Origin: Methylocystaceae bacterium
GTDB lineage: Bacteria; Pseudomonadota; Alphaproteobacteria; Rhodospirillales; Terasakiellaceae
NCBI GenBank assembly: GCA_013373265.1
Contig: JABXIC010000150.1
Coordinates: 1 to 59,542 of the forward strand
DNA length: 59,542 nucleotides
Direction of reading: 5' to 3'
The position numbers and the translations under genes are program-made. Below, in pieces: positions 18,377-27,910 of the stretch. The stretch's first letter is position 1; the number at the start of each line of letters is the position of its first letter. The notes under the pieces were generated by a model. The model did no database searches. It saw only the letters and a list, made by a program, of their open reading frames with translations, and was not told the DNA's origin.

Positions 18377-19363
18377 ATGTCCATCCCCAAGCAGTTTAAC
18401 GGGAGACTTAAATTACCCGCCGTTGCCGCACCTATGTTTTTGGTATCTGGCCCTGATCTGGTCATCGAAACCTGTAAATCAGGTGTCGTCGGCACCTTTC
18501 CTGCCTTAAACCAGCGCACAAGCGAAGGCTTTGAAGAATGGGTGGTCGAGATCAAATCCAAACTGGCCGCTTATGAAAAAGAAACCGGTGCAAAAGCCGC
18601 CCCCTTTGGTGTCAACCTGATTGCACACAGAAGCAATAAGCGACTGGATGCTGACTTGGCGATCTGCGTCAAACATGAAGTTCCCCTGATCATCACCTCA
18701 TTGGGGGCTGTTCCCACATTGATTGATCAGGTTCACGCATACGGTGGGATCGTCTTTCATGATGTGATCAATGTTAAATTTGCCAAAAAGGCCGCAGATG
18801 CCGGGGCAGATGGGTTGATTTGTGTCTGTGCGGGTGCAGGAGGACATGCGGGACAAATAAACCCCTTTGCACTGATCTCGGAAATTCGCCAATTCTATGA
18901 CAAAACCGTCTTACTGGCGGGTACGCTATCCACCGGACAGGATATCGCCAGCGCCCAAATGATCGGGGCTGATCTTGCCTATCTAGGCACCCGCTTCATC
19001 GCCACACAAGAAGCTATGGCCGTACCTGAATACAAAGAGATGATCATTGAAAGTCATGCCGCAGATATCGTCTACACCCCTAAAATATCCGGTGTAAACG
19101 CCAATTTTTTAATGCCAAGCATCGAAAAGGCAGGCATTGACCTCAGCAAAACACCTGAAAAAACTGAGATTGATTTCGGATCAGAACTCAAATTGGATAA
19201 AGACTCAAAAGCACAAGGAGCCTGGAGTAATATTTGGTCTGCCGGACAAGGGGTTGGCTCGATACAATCAAGTCCATCCGTTTCACACTTGATCCAGACC
19301 CTGCATCAGGAATATTGTCAGGCCATTGCTACCCATCAGGAAAAAAGCAAACAATTCTTATAA
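18377..19363 (+). CDS. Nitronate monooxygenase-like FMN oxidoreductase
   Basis: This 328-residue TIM-barrel flavoprotein belongs to the nitronate monooxygenase / 2-nitropropane dioxygenase family (COG2070). Diagnostic parts are the start APMFLVSGPDLVIETCKSG, the FMN-binding CAGAGGHAGQ near residue 155, and GADLAYLGTRFIATQEA near 200. Real substrates of members in acyl-CoA operons are mostly unknown; NADH:quinone reductase and enoyl reductase activities occur among relatives. AAAGGAA precedes the ATG and the gap to the upstream gene is 18 bases, so it belongs to the beta-oxidation operon. Confidence 0.85.
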   Translation: MSIPKQFNGRLKLPAVAAPMFLVSGPDLVIETCKSGVVGTFPALNQRTSEGFEEWVVEIKSKLAAYEKETGAKAAPFGVNLIAHRSNKRLDADLAICVKHEVPLIITSLGAVPTLIDQVHAYGGIVFHDVINVKFAKKAADAGADGLICVCAGAGGHAGQINPFALISEIRQFYDKTVLLAGTLSTGQDIASAQMIGADLAYLGTRFIATQEAMAVPEYKEMIIESHAADIVYTPKISGVNANFLMPSIEKAGIDLSKTPEKTEIDFGSELKLDKDSKAQGAWSNIWSAGQGVGSIQSSPSVSHLIQTLHQEYCQAIATHQEKSKQFL

Positions 19364-19379
19364 AAGGACCCTCCAATTC

Positions 19380-20051
19380 ATGACAAATGCAGTTACATAC
19401 GAACAAGATGGTGACATCGCTATCATCACTTTAAATGATGGCAAAGCGAATGCCTTTACATTCGATATGATTGCCGAAGTAGATAAAGCTCTGGACAAAG
19501 CTGAACAAGAAGCCAAAGCAGTAATTATGACAGGCCGGGCCGGTATGTTTTGCGGCGGGTTCGATCTAAAAACCATGATGGATGGCGGTGATGGCCGCGA
19601 AAAGATTTTGTTGGAAGGTTTTAAACTTTCCTACAAGATGATGAACTTTCCCTATCCGATTGTAATTGCATCTACAGGTCATTCTGTTGCTTACGGCGGT
19701 GTTTTACTGTTATCTGCCGACTACCGTGTCAGCAGTGACGGCAACTTTAAAATCGGCTTAAATGAAATCGCCATTGGGCTTGTCATGCCTGACTATGGTG
19801 TGGATTTGGTGCGCAATCGTATCCCACTGTCTCATCAAATTCCGGCTATGGCAAATAGCGTCCTATATAACCCGCAAAATGCAATTCCCGCAGGCTTTAT
19901 TGATGAAATGGTTCCTGCTGAAGAAACCCTCAGCCGGGCCAAAGAAGTGGCCGCACAATTAACCAAACTGGACATGCACGCCCATGCAGAAGCCAAACGT
20001 GCGTTACGCCGTGACTTCTTGCAAAAACACAAAACAGTATATGGTGGATAA
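19380..20051 (+). CDS. Crotonase-family protein (enoyl-CoA hydratase/isomerase-like)
   Basis: This 223-residue single-domain crotonase is a second member besides the C-terminal domain of the FadN-like protein. I start at the ATG behind AAAAGGACCC (MTNAVTYE), not at the ORF-track start inside the previous gene. The CoA-binding oxyanion-hole loop is FCGGFDLKTM near residue 57 and the second is HSVAYGGVLLLSADYR near 100. One acidic position is present (GLNEIAIGL), but the usual PGxGGT loop reads MPDYGVDL, so ordinary hydratase chemistry is doubtful; an isomerase, hydrolase or other role is possible. It lies directly before the thioesterase gene. Confidence 0.85.
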   Translation: MTNAVTYEQDGDIAIITLNDGKANAFTFDMIAEVDKALDKAEQEAKAVIMTGRAGMFCGGFDLKTMMDGGDGREKILLEGFKLSYKMMNFPYPIVIASTGHSVAYGGVLLLSADYRVSSDGNFKIGLNEIAIGLVMPDYGVDLVRNRIPLSHQIPAMANSVLYNPQNAIPAGFIDEMVPAEETLSRAKEVAAQLTKLDMHAHAEAKRALRRDFLQKHKTVYGG

Positions 20052-20055
20052 TTCT

Positions 20056-20481
20056 ATGGCTGAAAATATAGATTTAACTCAACGTGATATTTTCAAGTTC
20101 TGGACACACGATACATTTCGCTTTGCTGATCTTGATGCGTTGAACCACCTCAACAATATTTCATCCGCCATCTATTGTGAAACCGGGCGCGCTGACTTTT
20201 TTGTCAGGGTTCTCAACCACGATTTCAGTTCTAAAGTTAATTGGGTGATTGCCAATCTCAATATCACCTACCGTTTACCGGTAGATTATCCGAACGATAT
20301 TCTTATCGGGACAAAGATCGGGAAAATTGGCAACAGCTCTGTGATCATCCATCAGGGGCTCTTTACCAAAGATGTGTGTTTTTCAACAGCAGAAACCGTC
20401 TTGGTCAAAGCAGATTTAAAAACAGGGAAGTCCGTTCCCTTCAGCGATGACATGAAAGAAAAACTGTCAGCTTATCTTTAA
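20056..20481 (+). CDS. Acyl-CoA thioesterase, 4HBT hotdog family
   Basis: This 141-residue hotdog-fold protein should hydrolyse an acyl-CoA to free acid and CoA. The motif FRFADLDALNHLNNISSAIY near residue 20 is the conserved D-x-D-x-x-x-H-x-N-N signature, followed by CETGRADFF. I start at the second ATG (MAENIDLT), which has GGTGG eight bases before it. It is the last gene of the long plus-strand run and may release CoA when degradation stalls. A long hairpin and convergent genes follow. Confidence 0.85.
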   Translation: MAENIDLTQRDIFKFWTHDTFRFADLDALNHLNNISSAIYCETGRADFFVRVLNHDFSSKVNWVIANLNITYRLPVDYPNDILIGTKIGKIGNSSVIIHQGLFTKDVCFSTAETVLVKADLKTGKSVPFSDDMKEKLSAYL

Positions 20482-20494
20482 CCTGTAAAGCCAA

Positions 20495-20522
20495 CCGCCC
20501 AAGACATATATGTCTTGAGCGG
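20495..20522. terminator. Hairpin between convergent operons (possible bidirectional terminator)
   Basis: CAAGACATATATGTCTTG (20500-20517) is a perfect 18-base palindrome, extended by CCGC/GCGG to a 28-base stem with one mismatch. It lies 14 bases after the thioesterase stop and 23 bases before the stop of the opposing mmsA gene. Neither side has a clear T-run, so termination is inferred from position and stem strength. Confidence 0.55.
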
Positions 20523-20544
20523 CAAAAAGGACTTACATTTTTAA

Positions 20545-22035
20545 TTAACTCGGGAAGGAGAAAGACACCCCTTCACGCACACTACTGGACGGCCAGCGTT
20601 GGGTGATGGTTTTACGCTTGGTATAGAAACGCACCGCATCCGGCCCATAGGCGTGCAAATCCCCAAACAGGGAGCGCTTCCAGCCACCAAAACTATGGTA
20701 GGAAACCGGCACAGGTAACGGCACATTGATGCCAACCATGCCCACTTCAATATTATCAGAAAAATACCGTGCAGCTTCGCCATCACGGGTAAAGATACAA
20801 GTACCGTTGCCATATTCATGATCGTTGATCAATTGCATAGCTTCATCCATGGTCTGTACCCGCACGACCTGCAAGACAGGGCCAAAAATTTCAGCCTGAT
20901 AGCTTTGCATCTGTGGTGTCACCCCATCAATGAGGGTTGCCCCGACAAAGAATCCTTTTTCAAAACCATCGACTTTGGCATCACGACCATCAACCACCAC
21001 GGTGGCACCATCTTTTTCTGCACTGGTGATATGACCTACAACCTTATCTTTATGCTGAGCGGTAATCACAGGGCCAAAATCATTATCCTTGTTGCTAAAA
21101 GCCCCCACTTTAAGCGGCTTCATAGCCGTACTCATTTTAGCGATCAAAGCGTCTGCGGCATCATCGCCCACAGCCACGGCAACCGACAACGCCATGCAAC
21201 GTTCCCCGCTAGAACCGAAGGCAGCGCCAAGAAGCTGGTTCACTGCGTTATCCATATCGGCATCCGGCATAACGATGGCATGATTTTTTGCCCCACCCAG
21301 GGCCTGACAACGTTTACCATGGGCATTGGCTGTCGAATAGATATATTCCGCAATGGGCGTGGACCCGACAAAGCTGACCGCTTTAATGCGTGCATCCGTC
21401 AATAAGACATCAACCGCTTCTTTATCGCCATTAACCACATTGATCACCCCTTTGGGTAAGCCTGCTTCTTCCAGCAATTGGGCGATAAACAGGCTTGAAC
21501 TGGGGTCGCGTTCTGATGGTTTTAAAATGAACGTGTTACCACAGGCAATCGCCATGGGGTACATCCACAAAGGCACCATGGCAGGGAAATTAAACGGGGT
21601 AATCCCGGCCACAACGCCAAGGGGTTGAAACTCGCTCCAAGAATCAATATTAGGGCCCACATTTCGACTATGTTCGCCTTTAAGCAATTCCGGCACACCA
21701 CAGGCATATTCCACATTTTCAATACCGCGTTGCAATTCTCCGGCCGCATCATGGGCGATCTTGCCGTGTTCTTCACCAATCAACTGGCAGATTTTATCTG
21801 CATTTTCTTCCAGCAACTGCTTAAAGCGAAACATCACCTGTGCGCGTTTGCTCGGCGGTGTGTTACGCCATGCCGGATAAGCCGCTTGTGCCGCTGCAAT
21901 AGCGTCTTCCACAGTCTTTGTATCTGCCAATGCAACCTGTTTGCTCACTTCCCCCGTTGAGGGGTTAAAAACATCTTGAGTACGTTTTGCATCAGTGCGG
22001 CTTTCACCACCGATCAGATGACCTATGATCGTCAT
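20545..22035 (-). CDS. mmsA: CoA-acylating (methyl)malonate-semialdehyde dehydrogenase
   Basis: This 496-residue aldehyde dehydrogenase converts malonate semialdehyde or methylmalonate semialdehyde plus NAD and CoA to acetyl-CoA or propionyl-CoA and CO2. The catalytic-Cys segment GSSGERCMALSVAV near residue 285 and the early stretch FQPLGVVAGITPFNFPAMVP are hallmarks of the MmsA branch, which lacks the usual general-base Glu. AAGGAA lies seven bases before the ATG. It follows the omega-transaminase gene by 58 bases, so the two likely form one beta-alanine (or valine/propanoate) degradation unit. Confidence 0.93.
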   Translation of the reverse strand: MTIIGHLIGGESRTDAKRTQDVFNPSTGEVSKQVALADTKTVEDAIAAAQAAYPAWRNTPPSKRAQVMFRFKQLLEENADKICQLIGEEHGKIAHDAAGELQRGIENVEYACGVPELLKGEHSRNVGPNIDSWSEFQPLGVVAGITPFNFPAMVPLWMYPMAIACGNTFILKPSERDPSSSLFIAQLLEEAGLPKGVINVVNGDKEAVDVLLTDARIKAVSFVGSTPIAEYIYSTANAHGKRCQALGGAKNHAIVMPDADMDNAVNQLLGAAFGSSGERCMALSVAVAVGDDAADALIAKMSTAMKPLKVGAFSNKDNDFGPVITAQHKDKVVGHITSAEKDGATVVVDGRDAKVDGFEKGFFVGATLIDGVTPQMQSYQAEIFGPVLQVVRVQTMDEAMQLINDHEYGNGTCIFTRDGEAARYFSDNIEVGMVGINVPLPVPVSYHSFGGWKRSLFGDLHAYGPDAVRFYTKRKTITQRWPSSSVREGVSFSFPS

Positions 22036-22093
22036 TATCTATTCCTTTATTCTTTTATCTTTTTCCCCTGTCAGGGAAATCATTCTATATAAA

Positions 22094-23443
22094 TCAGGCC
22101 AATTCACCAAGGGCGTCACCCATGGCATTGATCAAAAGATCGATTTCTTCAACTTCAACAGTGAAAGGCAACCCCAGTTGCAACGTGTCACCGCCATAAC
22201 GCACGTAGAAGCCTTTCTTCCAACATGACATGGCAACCAGATACGGGCGCAGTGCGGGTTCTCCCGGTGCAGACTCAAGGGTCAAAGCACCTGCCAAGCC
22301 ATAGTTGCGAATATCCGCAACATATTTAACGCCTTTCAGACTGTGCAGCTTTTCTTCAAAGATCGGCGACATCGTCTTCACACGTTCAACCAGCTTGTCA
22401 TTTTCCAGCAAATCAAGTGACGCCAAACCTGCTGCACAGGCCACAGGGTGTGCAGAATATGTATAGCCATGCGGCAGTTCCAGCATATAGTCTGGACCAC
22501 CAGCTTCCATAAAGGTATCGTAAATTTCCTGCTTGGAAATCACCGCGCCCATGGGGATCACACCATTGGTCAGTTGTTTTGCCGTTGTCATAATATCAGG
22601 AACAACACCAAACTCTTCCGATCCGGTTTTTGCCCCCATACGACCAAAGCCCGTGATGACTTCATCGAAAATCAACAGCATATTATGCTTGTCACAAATC
22701 TCGCGCAGGCGTTTTAAATACCCGACAGGCGGTGGTAAAACACCCGCAGACCCGGCCAATGGTTCCACAATGACCGCTGCGATGTTGGAAGCATCATGTA
22801 AGGCAACAAGATTTTCCAGATCATCAGCCAAATAAGCGCCCTTTTCAGGCATCCCTTTAGAAAACGCATTTTCAGGCAAAAGCGTATGGCTTAAATGGTC
22901 TGTGTCAATCCCTTGACCATAAAGCGCACGGTTTCCAGCAATGCCGCCCACACTCATACCGCCATAGTTTACACCATGATAGCCTTTTACCCGGCCGATC
23001 AAACGTGTCTTTGTCCCCATGCCTTTTTTGCGCCAGTATGCCCGGGCAATTTTCAACGCTGTATCCACGGCTTCAGAGCCAGAACCTGTAAAGAACACAC
23101 GATTCAAACCTTCCGGCATAAAATCGCAAATACGGTGGGCCAATTGAAAGGCCTTCGGATGTCCATATTGAAACGCCGGAGAATAATCAAGTTCACTGAC
23201 TTGCTTGCTCACCGCTTCAGAAATTTCATCACGGCAATGGCCCGCACCACAGGTCCACATGCCGGACAGACCATCAAATACCTGACGATTATCCCCATCG
23301 ATAAAGTAATTGCCTTTTGCCGATGTAATCAGTCGCGGGTCTTTCTTGAAATCACGGTTACCCGTAAAAGGCATCCAATGTGCGTCAAGTTGTTCTTGGG
23401 ATAAGCCGCAGTTTTGCTCAGTTTTGATCATGGCGTCCATCAT
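22094..23443 (-). CDS. bauA: Beta-alanine:pyruvate-type omega-aminotransferase (PLP)
   Basis: This 449-residue class-III PLP transaminase would move the terminal amino group of beta-alanine (or a similar omega-amino acid) to pyruvate, giving malonate semialdehyde for the adjacent MmsA. Motifs: LDAHWMPFTGNRDFKKDPR at the N-terminus, FTGSGSEAVDTALKIARAY near 120, PLP-contacting LIFDEVITGFGRMG near 260 and the Schiff-base Lys in TTAKQLTNGVIPMGA near 290. These fit the beta-alanine:pyruvate group very well. No local regulator is seen. A second-choice substrate is taurine or another amine. Confidence 0.9.
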   Translation of the reverse strand: MMDAMIKTEQNCGLSQEQLDAHWMPFTGNRDFKKDPRLITSAKGNYFIDGDNRQVFDGLSGMWTCGAGHCRDEISEAVSKQVSELDYSPAFQYGHPKAFQLAHRICDFMPEGLNRVFFTGSGSEAVDTALKIARAYWRKKGMGTKTRLIGRVKGYHGVNYGGMSVGGIAGNRALYGQGIDTDHLSHTLLPENAFSKGMPEKGAYLADDLENLVALHDASNIAAVIVEPLAGSAGVLPPPVGYLKRLREICDKHNMLLIFDEVITGFGRMGAKTGSEEFGVVPDIMTTAKQLTNGVIPMGAVISKQEIYDTFMEAGGPDYMLELPHGYTYSAHPVACAAGLASLDLLENDKLVERVKTMSPIFEEKLHSLKGVKYVADIRNYGLAGALTLESAPGEPALRPYLVAMSCWKKGFYVRYGGDTLQLGLPFTVEVEEIDLLINAMGDALGELA

Positions 23444-23550
23444 GTACCTCTATGCGTTAAATCATGTGGATCAGTATGCCAGCATTAAAAGTTTTTAAAA
23501 TCATATAAAACTTAAATTAACTTAATTAAAAACTAAACTTAATAAACATA

Positions 23551-23588
23551 AAAAAACACCCCTTTCACAACAAAAGGGGTGTTTTTTT
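23551..23588 (-). terminator. Intrinsic terminator of the RND pump operon
   Basis: AAAAAACACCCCTTT (23551-23565) and AAAGGGGTGTTTTTT (23574-23588) are perfectly complementary, leaving an eight-base loop. Read on the minus strand this is a GC-rich stem core closed by A-T pairs and ending in a T-run, five bases after the stop of the RND permease gene. The stem core is like that of the terminator at 2631-2672. Confidence 0.85.
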
Positions 23589-23593
23589 AAAGC

Positions 23594-26500
23594 TTAGTCC
23601 GCGACCTTTTCAGGGTGCTTCTTCGGTTTGAAAAAACCAATGATTAACACAAAGAAAAGCGGCACAAAGAAGATCGCCAAGACCGTTGCGGCAATCATCC
23701 CGCCCATCACACCTGTGCCCACGGCAATACGGGCACCAGCACCTGCCCCTGTACTAATCGCCAAAGGAAGAACACCCAGCGTAAAGGCCATAGAGGTCAT
23801 GACAATCGGACGTAAACGTTGACGCGCGGCTTCCACCGTTGCTTCAACGATATCCATACCTTGGTCATAGAGTTCACGGGCAAATTCCACGATCAAAATA
23901 GCGTTTTTCGCCGATAGACCGATGGTGGTCAAAATCGCCACCTGGAAATAAACGTCCCCAGGTAGACCACGCAGCATTACGGCAATCACGGCACCTAAGA
24001 CCCCCAGCGGCACCACCATCATGACTGAGACAGGAATGGTCCAGCTTTCATAAAGGGCTGCCAAACAAAGGAAGATAACGATGGCAGACAAGAGGTAAAG
24101 TACACCACCTTGTTCACCCGCTTCTTTTTCCTCATAAGACAAACCTTGCCAATCCAGCCCCACACCACCAGGAAGCTTCTTCACGATTTCTTCCATCGCT
24201 TGCATCGCTTCACCAGACGCCACACCAGGTGCGGCTTGACCTTGAACGTTTAATGAAGATAAGCCATTAAAACGTTCAAGACGCGGTGACCCATAGCTCC
24301 ATTTTGTTGAGGTAAAGGCCTCAATCGGAACCATTTCACCTTCTGCATTGCGCACATACCAGTTGTTCATGTCTTGTGGCATCATCCGGTACGGGGCATC
24401 AGCTTGGATGTAAACCTTCTTCACCCGACCTTTTTCAATGAAGTCATTCACATAGCTCGATCCCCAAGCCGTTGCCAAAGTCCGGTTAATATCAGCAATA
24501 TTAACCCCCAAAGCACTGGCTTTTTCCTGATCGATATTGACATCAAACTGCGGCATATCATTCAAACCATTGGGGCGCACACCCACAACACGTGGATCTT
24601 TGCTTGCCATACCCAACAATTGATTACGCGCTGCCATCAAGGCCGTATGACCAATGCCACTACGATCTACCAATTGCAGGTTAAACCCGGTCGCACTACC
24701 CAACTCAATAATTGCAGGTGGTGCAAAAGCAAAGATCATGGCTTCGCGAATACCTGCAAACGCGCCATAAGCCCGCCCGATCACTGCTTTAACTGATTGA
24801 TCAGGTCGTTTACGCTCTGACCAGTCTTTTAAATTAAGAAAGGCGATACCAGCATTTTGCCCATTCCCCGCAAAAGAGAAACCTGCAACCGTGAACAAGC
24901 CGTCCACGATATCTTTCTCATTATTAAGGAAATGATTTTCCAGTTTTTTAAGGACTTCAACTGTTCTTTCTTGTGAGGCACCGGCAGGCAACTGAACCAT
25001 AGAAAACATAATGCCTTGGTCCTCGTCCGGCAGGAACGACCCTGGCAAACGGTTATAAAGAACAGCAAGACCACCAACCAAAATGACGTAAATGAATAAG
25101 AAACGCCATTTGCGGAAGGTCACATAGCTCACACTGCTTTGATAAAAACGGTTTGTTTTCTCAAAACCCCGGTTAAACCAGCCAAACAAACCTTTTTTCT
25201 TGAAAGGATCATGGTCTGAAGGTTTTAACATGGTCGCACACAAGGCCGGCGTCAAAATGATCGCCACTACCACAGAAAGCCCCATTGCTGAAACAATCGT
25301 GACAGCAAACTGTCTATAAATCGCACCTGTCGACCCTGCAAAAAAGGCCATCGGCACAAACACCGCCGATAACACCAAGGCAATCCCGATCAAGGCACCC
25401 GTGATTTGATCCATCGATTTACGGGTTGCTTCACGCGGCCCAAGACCGTCTTCATGCATCACCCGTTCAACGTTTTCCACCACAACAATGGCATCATCCA
25501 CCAAAAGACCAATGGCCAAAACCATGGCAAACATCGTCAATGTATTGATGGAATATCCAAAGGCCGCCAAAATACCAAACGTCCCCAGCAAAACAACAGG
25601 GACCGCAATTGTCGGAATCAACGTTGCCCGTATATTTTGCAAGAACAACAGCATGACGAGGAAGACCAAAACAATCGCTTCAAACAGCGTATTGACCACT
25701 TCTTCAATAGAAACTTTAACGAAAGGCGTCGTATCATAAGGATACACAATTTCAACACCTTCCGGGAAGAAAGATTTCAATTCATTCAAACGCTTCTTGA
25801 CCGCATCGGCCGTATCAAGAGCATTGGCACCTGTTGCAAGATTAATCCCGATCCCTGTCGCAGTCTGACCATTATATCGGGCCACAACGGAATAACTTTC
25901 CGCACCAATTTCAATACGTGCCACATCCCCAAGACGCACTTGAGAACCATCGGTGTTCACACGTAGCAAAATGTTTGCAAATTCAGACACGCTTTGAAGC
26001 TTACTTTGTGCCGTAATCGTCGCATTGATTTGCTGCCCCGGCACAGAAGGTGCCCCACCGATTTGGCCGGCTGTAACTTCCGTGTTTTGTGCAGAAATTG
26101 CAGAGCTTACATCAGAAACCGTCAGGTTGTAGCTGATAAGCTTGTTTGGATCCAACCAAATACGCATCGCGTGCTTGGCCCCAAAGACCCGCACGCTGCC
26201 CACGCCGTTAACACGCGCAAGCGGATCACGAATAGAGGACACAACAAAATCGGATAAATCGGATGCTGGCATGCTACCATCTTTGGACACAAAGCCGACA
26301 ACCATCAAAAAAGACCCGCTTGATTTTGAAACGGTCACACCTTGTTGCTGCACTTCATTGGGCAACAAGGCCATTGCGCCTTGCATTTTGTTCTGAACTT
26401 GAACTTGCGCAATATCAGGGTCTGCTTCCGGTTCAAATGTCAATTCAATAGACACGCCACCGTTGGAATCACTGGTCGAAGAAATATAACGCAGATAATC

Positions 26501-26716
26501 CAAACCGTTCATCTGCTCTTCAATCACCTGTGTTACGGCATTTTCAACGGTCGCGGCAGAGGCACCGGGATAGGTTGTTTTTACCGTGACTTTCGGTGGG
26601 GCAATGGACGGATATTGCTCGATCGGCAACTGCAAAATAGACAGCCCACCAGCAAGCATGATCACAAGCGCGATCACCCATGCAAATACAGGACGATCAA
26701 TAAAAAATTTAGCCAT
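23594..26716 (-). CDS. RND multidrug efflux permease, AcrB/MexB (HAE1) type
   Basis: This 1040-residue inner-membrane proton-driven pump has the N-terminal HAE1 start [20 protein letters not shown], the porter segment [20 protein letters not shown], the proton-relay Asp pair in [17 protein letters not shown] (near residue 405) and the relay Lys in [14 protein letters not shown] (near 935). Length matches AcrB. It follows its adaptor gene after 12 bases and has an intrinsic terminator after it. No TolC/OprM gene is nearby, so it must use a channel encoded elsewhere. No local regulator is present either. Confidence 0.93.
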   Translation of the reverse strand: MAKFFIDRPVFAWVIALVIMLAGGLSILQLPIEQYPSIAPPKVTVKTTYPGASAATVENAVTQVIEEQMNGLDYLRYISSTSDSNGGVSIELTFEPEADPDIAQVQVQNKMQGAMALLPNEVQQQGVTVSKSSGSFLMVVGFVSKDGSMPASDLSDFVVSSIRDPLARVNGVGSVRVFGAKHAMRIWLDPNKLISYNLTVSDVSSAISAQNTEVTAGQIGGAPSVPGQQINATITAQSKLQSVSEFANILLRVNTDGSQVRLGDVARIEIGAESYSVVARYNGQTATGIGINLATGANALDTADAVKKRLNELKSFFPEGVEIVYPYDTTPFVKVSIEEVVNTLFEAIVLVFLVMLLFLQNIRATLIPTIAVPVVLLGTFGILAAFGYSINTLTMFAMVLAIGLLVDDAIVVVENVERVMHEDGLGPREATRKSMDQITGALIGIALVLSAVFVPMAFFAGSTGAIYRQFAVTIVSAMGLSVVVAIILTPALCATMLKPSDHDPFKKKGLFGWFNRGFEKTNRFYQSSVSYVTFRKWRFLFIYVILVGGLAVLYNRLPGSFLPDEDQGIMFSMVQLPAGASQERTVEVLKKLENHFLNNEKDIVDGLFTVAGFSFAGNGQNAGIAFLNLKDWSERKRPDQSVKAVIGRAYGAFAGIREAMIFAFAPPAIIELGSATGFNLQLVDRSGIGHTALMAARNQLLGMASKDPRVVGVRPNGLNDMPQFDVNIDQEKASALGVNIADINRTLATAWGSSYVNDFIEKGRVKKVYIQADAPYRMMPQDMNNWYVRNAEGEMVPIEAFTSTKWSYGSPRLERFNGLSSLNVQGQAAPGVASGEAMQAMEEIVKKLPGGVGLDWQGLSYEEKEAGEQGGVLYLLSAIVIFLCLAALYESWTIPVSVMMVVPLGVLGAVIAVMLRGLPGDVYFQVAILTTIGLSAKNAILIVEFARELYDQGMDIVEATVEAARQRLRPIVMTSMAFTLGVLPLAISTGAGAGARIAVGTGVMGGMIAATVLAIFFVPLFFVLIIGFFKPKKHPEKVAD

Positions 26717-26728
26717 GGGTTGCGATCC

Positions 26729-27892
26729 TTACTCAGCCGTCTTTTTTGTATCAATAGGCTGTGCAGCAACTGCCGCACCTGGCCCTATACGTTGCAAACC
26801 GTCAACAATGACTTCAACACCATCTGTTAACCCGCTTGTTACAACCCAGTTTTCGCCTTGCGCCTGCTCAATCGTCACAGGTGTCACGGCCACTTTACCA
26901 TCCACAACAGAATAGACATAAGCTGACCCGTCAGGTTGACGCATGGTTGCTTTTTGCGGGACCAAAAATGCTTTTTCAAGCGCCCCTTGGTGCACCAGAC
27001 CACGCACAAACATGCCTGGCAGTAAAACACGATCAGGATTTGGGAAAACAGCGCGCAAACGTACAGTTCCTGTGGTCTCATTTACAGTCACGTCAGAAAA
27101 CTTCAACGTTCCTCTGATCGGATATTCTGCCCCGGTGGCGTCAATGATCAACGAAACATCAATTTTGCTATTATCAGAGTTGCTTAATCGACCAGATTGA
27201 ATGGCCTGTTTCATCTTAATCAAACGTCCACCAGCTTGCGTGACATCCACATAAATGGGGTCAAGCTGCGTGATTGTTGACAATGCATTATTTTGACTTG
27301 CCGTGACCAAAGACCCTTCATTGTAAGCCGAAGCCCCAATTTGACCAGAAATAGGCGCTTTAACTGTGGTATATTCCACATTGATGCGCGCACGATCGAC
27401 TTTAGCACGTGCAGAAGCAACAGCGGCCCGCGCTTGTGCTTCCTCAGCAATGGCATCGTCATATTTTTGTTGGCTCAAAGCTTGTGTTTTTACAAGCTTT
27501 TGATAGCGCGTCAATGTCTTGCTGGCCTGCGAAAAGGTGGCATTTTGTTTTGCCAGTTCCGCTTTCGCTGAATCCAGTTCAGCCAGATAAACGTCTTGAT
27601 TGATCAAATAAAGCTGTTGCCCAGCTTCAACAAAAGCGCCTTCTTCAAAGTTACGTTCTTTGATAATTCCATCCACTTGTGGGCGCACATCTGTTTTGCG
27701 ATAAGCGACTGTACGGCCCGGCATTTCTTCAATCAAGGTGATGCGCTGGCTTTCCAATTTTACAGTGCTTACTGGTGTTGCATTTTTCTTTGCACCAGCT
27801 TGCGCCTTCTGACCTTCCTCCTGCCCACAGGCACTTAATGCCAAAAAAGCAGTAACAACAGCGATATTTTTTATATATGAGCGAGCAAACAA
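26729..27892 (-). CDS. RND efflux adaptor lipoprotein, AcrA/MexA type
   Basis: This periplasmic adaptor of about 387 residues is for the downstream AcrB-like pump. The lipoprotein signal has lipobox ALSAC, then PVSTVKLESQRITLIEEMPG, lipoyl half-motif DGIIKERNFEEGAFVEAGQQ, coiled coil near 100-170, and barrel domain. The ORF track starts at a TTG at 27910, but the AGAAGG ribosome site lies after that codon; the next in-frame TTG (27892, giving MFARSYIKNIAV) is correctly spaced, so I use it. A long AT-rich gap separates it from modE. Confidence 0.88.
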   Translation of the reverse strand: MFARSYIKNIAVVTAFLALSACGQEEGQKAQAGAKKNATPVSTVKLESQRITLIEEMPGRTVAYRKTDVRPQVDGIIKERNFEEGAFVEAGQQLYLINQDVYLAELDSAKAELAKQNATFSQASKTLTRYQKLVKTQALSQQKYDDAIAEEAQARAAVASARAKVDRARINVEYTTVKAPISGQIGASAYNEGSLVTASQNNALSTITQLDPIYVDVTQAGGRLIKMKQAIQSGRLSNSDNSKIDVSLIIDATGAEYPIRGTLKFSDVTVNETTGTVRLRAVFPNPDRVLLPGMFVRGLVHQGALEKAFLVPQKATMRQPDGSAYVYSVVDGKVAVTPVTIEQAQGENWVVTSGLTDGVEVIVDGLQRIGPGAAVAAQPIDTKKTAE

Positions 27893-27910
27893 CTTTGCAT
27901 TCCTTCTCAA

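Noticed and set aside
20818-21405. 195-codon plus-strand ORF opposite mmsA
   Set aside because: It is fully antisense to mmsA, which has family motifs throughout. The His/Ile/Phe-rich sequence resembles no protein family I know.
22895-23404. 169-codon plus-strand ORF opposite bauA
   Set aside because: It is antisense to the transaminase, whose PLP and substrate motifs are intact; this is a shadow frame.
2640-23588. The two similar terminator stems (ACACCCC/GGGGTGT) as a dispersed repeat
   Set aside because: Only the short stem core is shared. Loops and flanks differ, so this looks like independent terminators rather than a mobile repeat.
25406-25966. 186-codon plus-strand ORF opposite the AcrB-like gene
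   Set aside because: It is entirely antisense to a well-supported 1040-residue RND permease. Its composition (His/Asn/Arg-rich) is that of a shadow frame, and no ribosome site is apparent.
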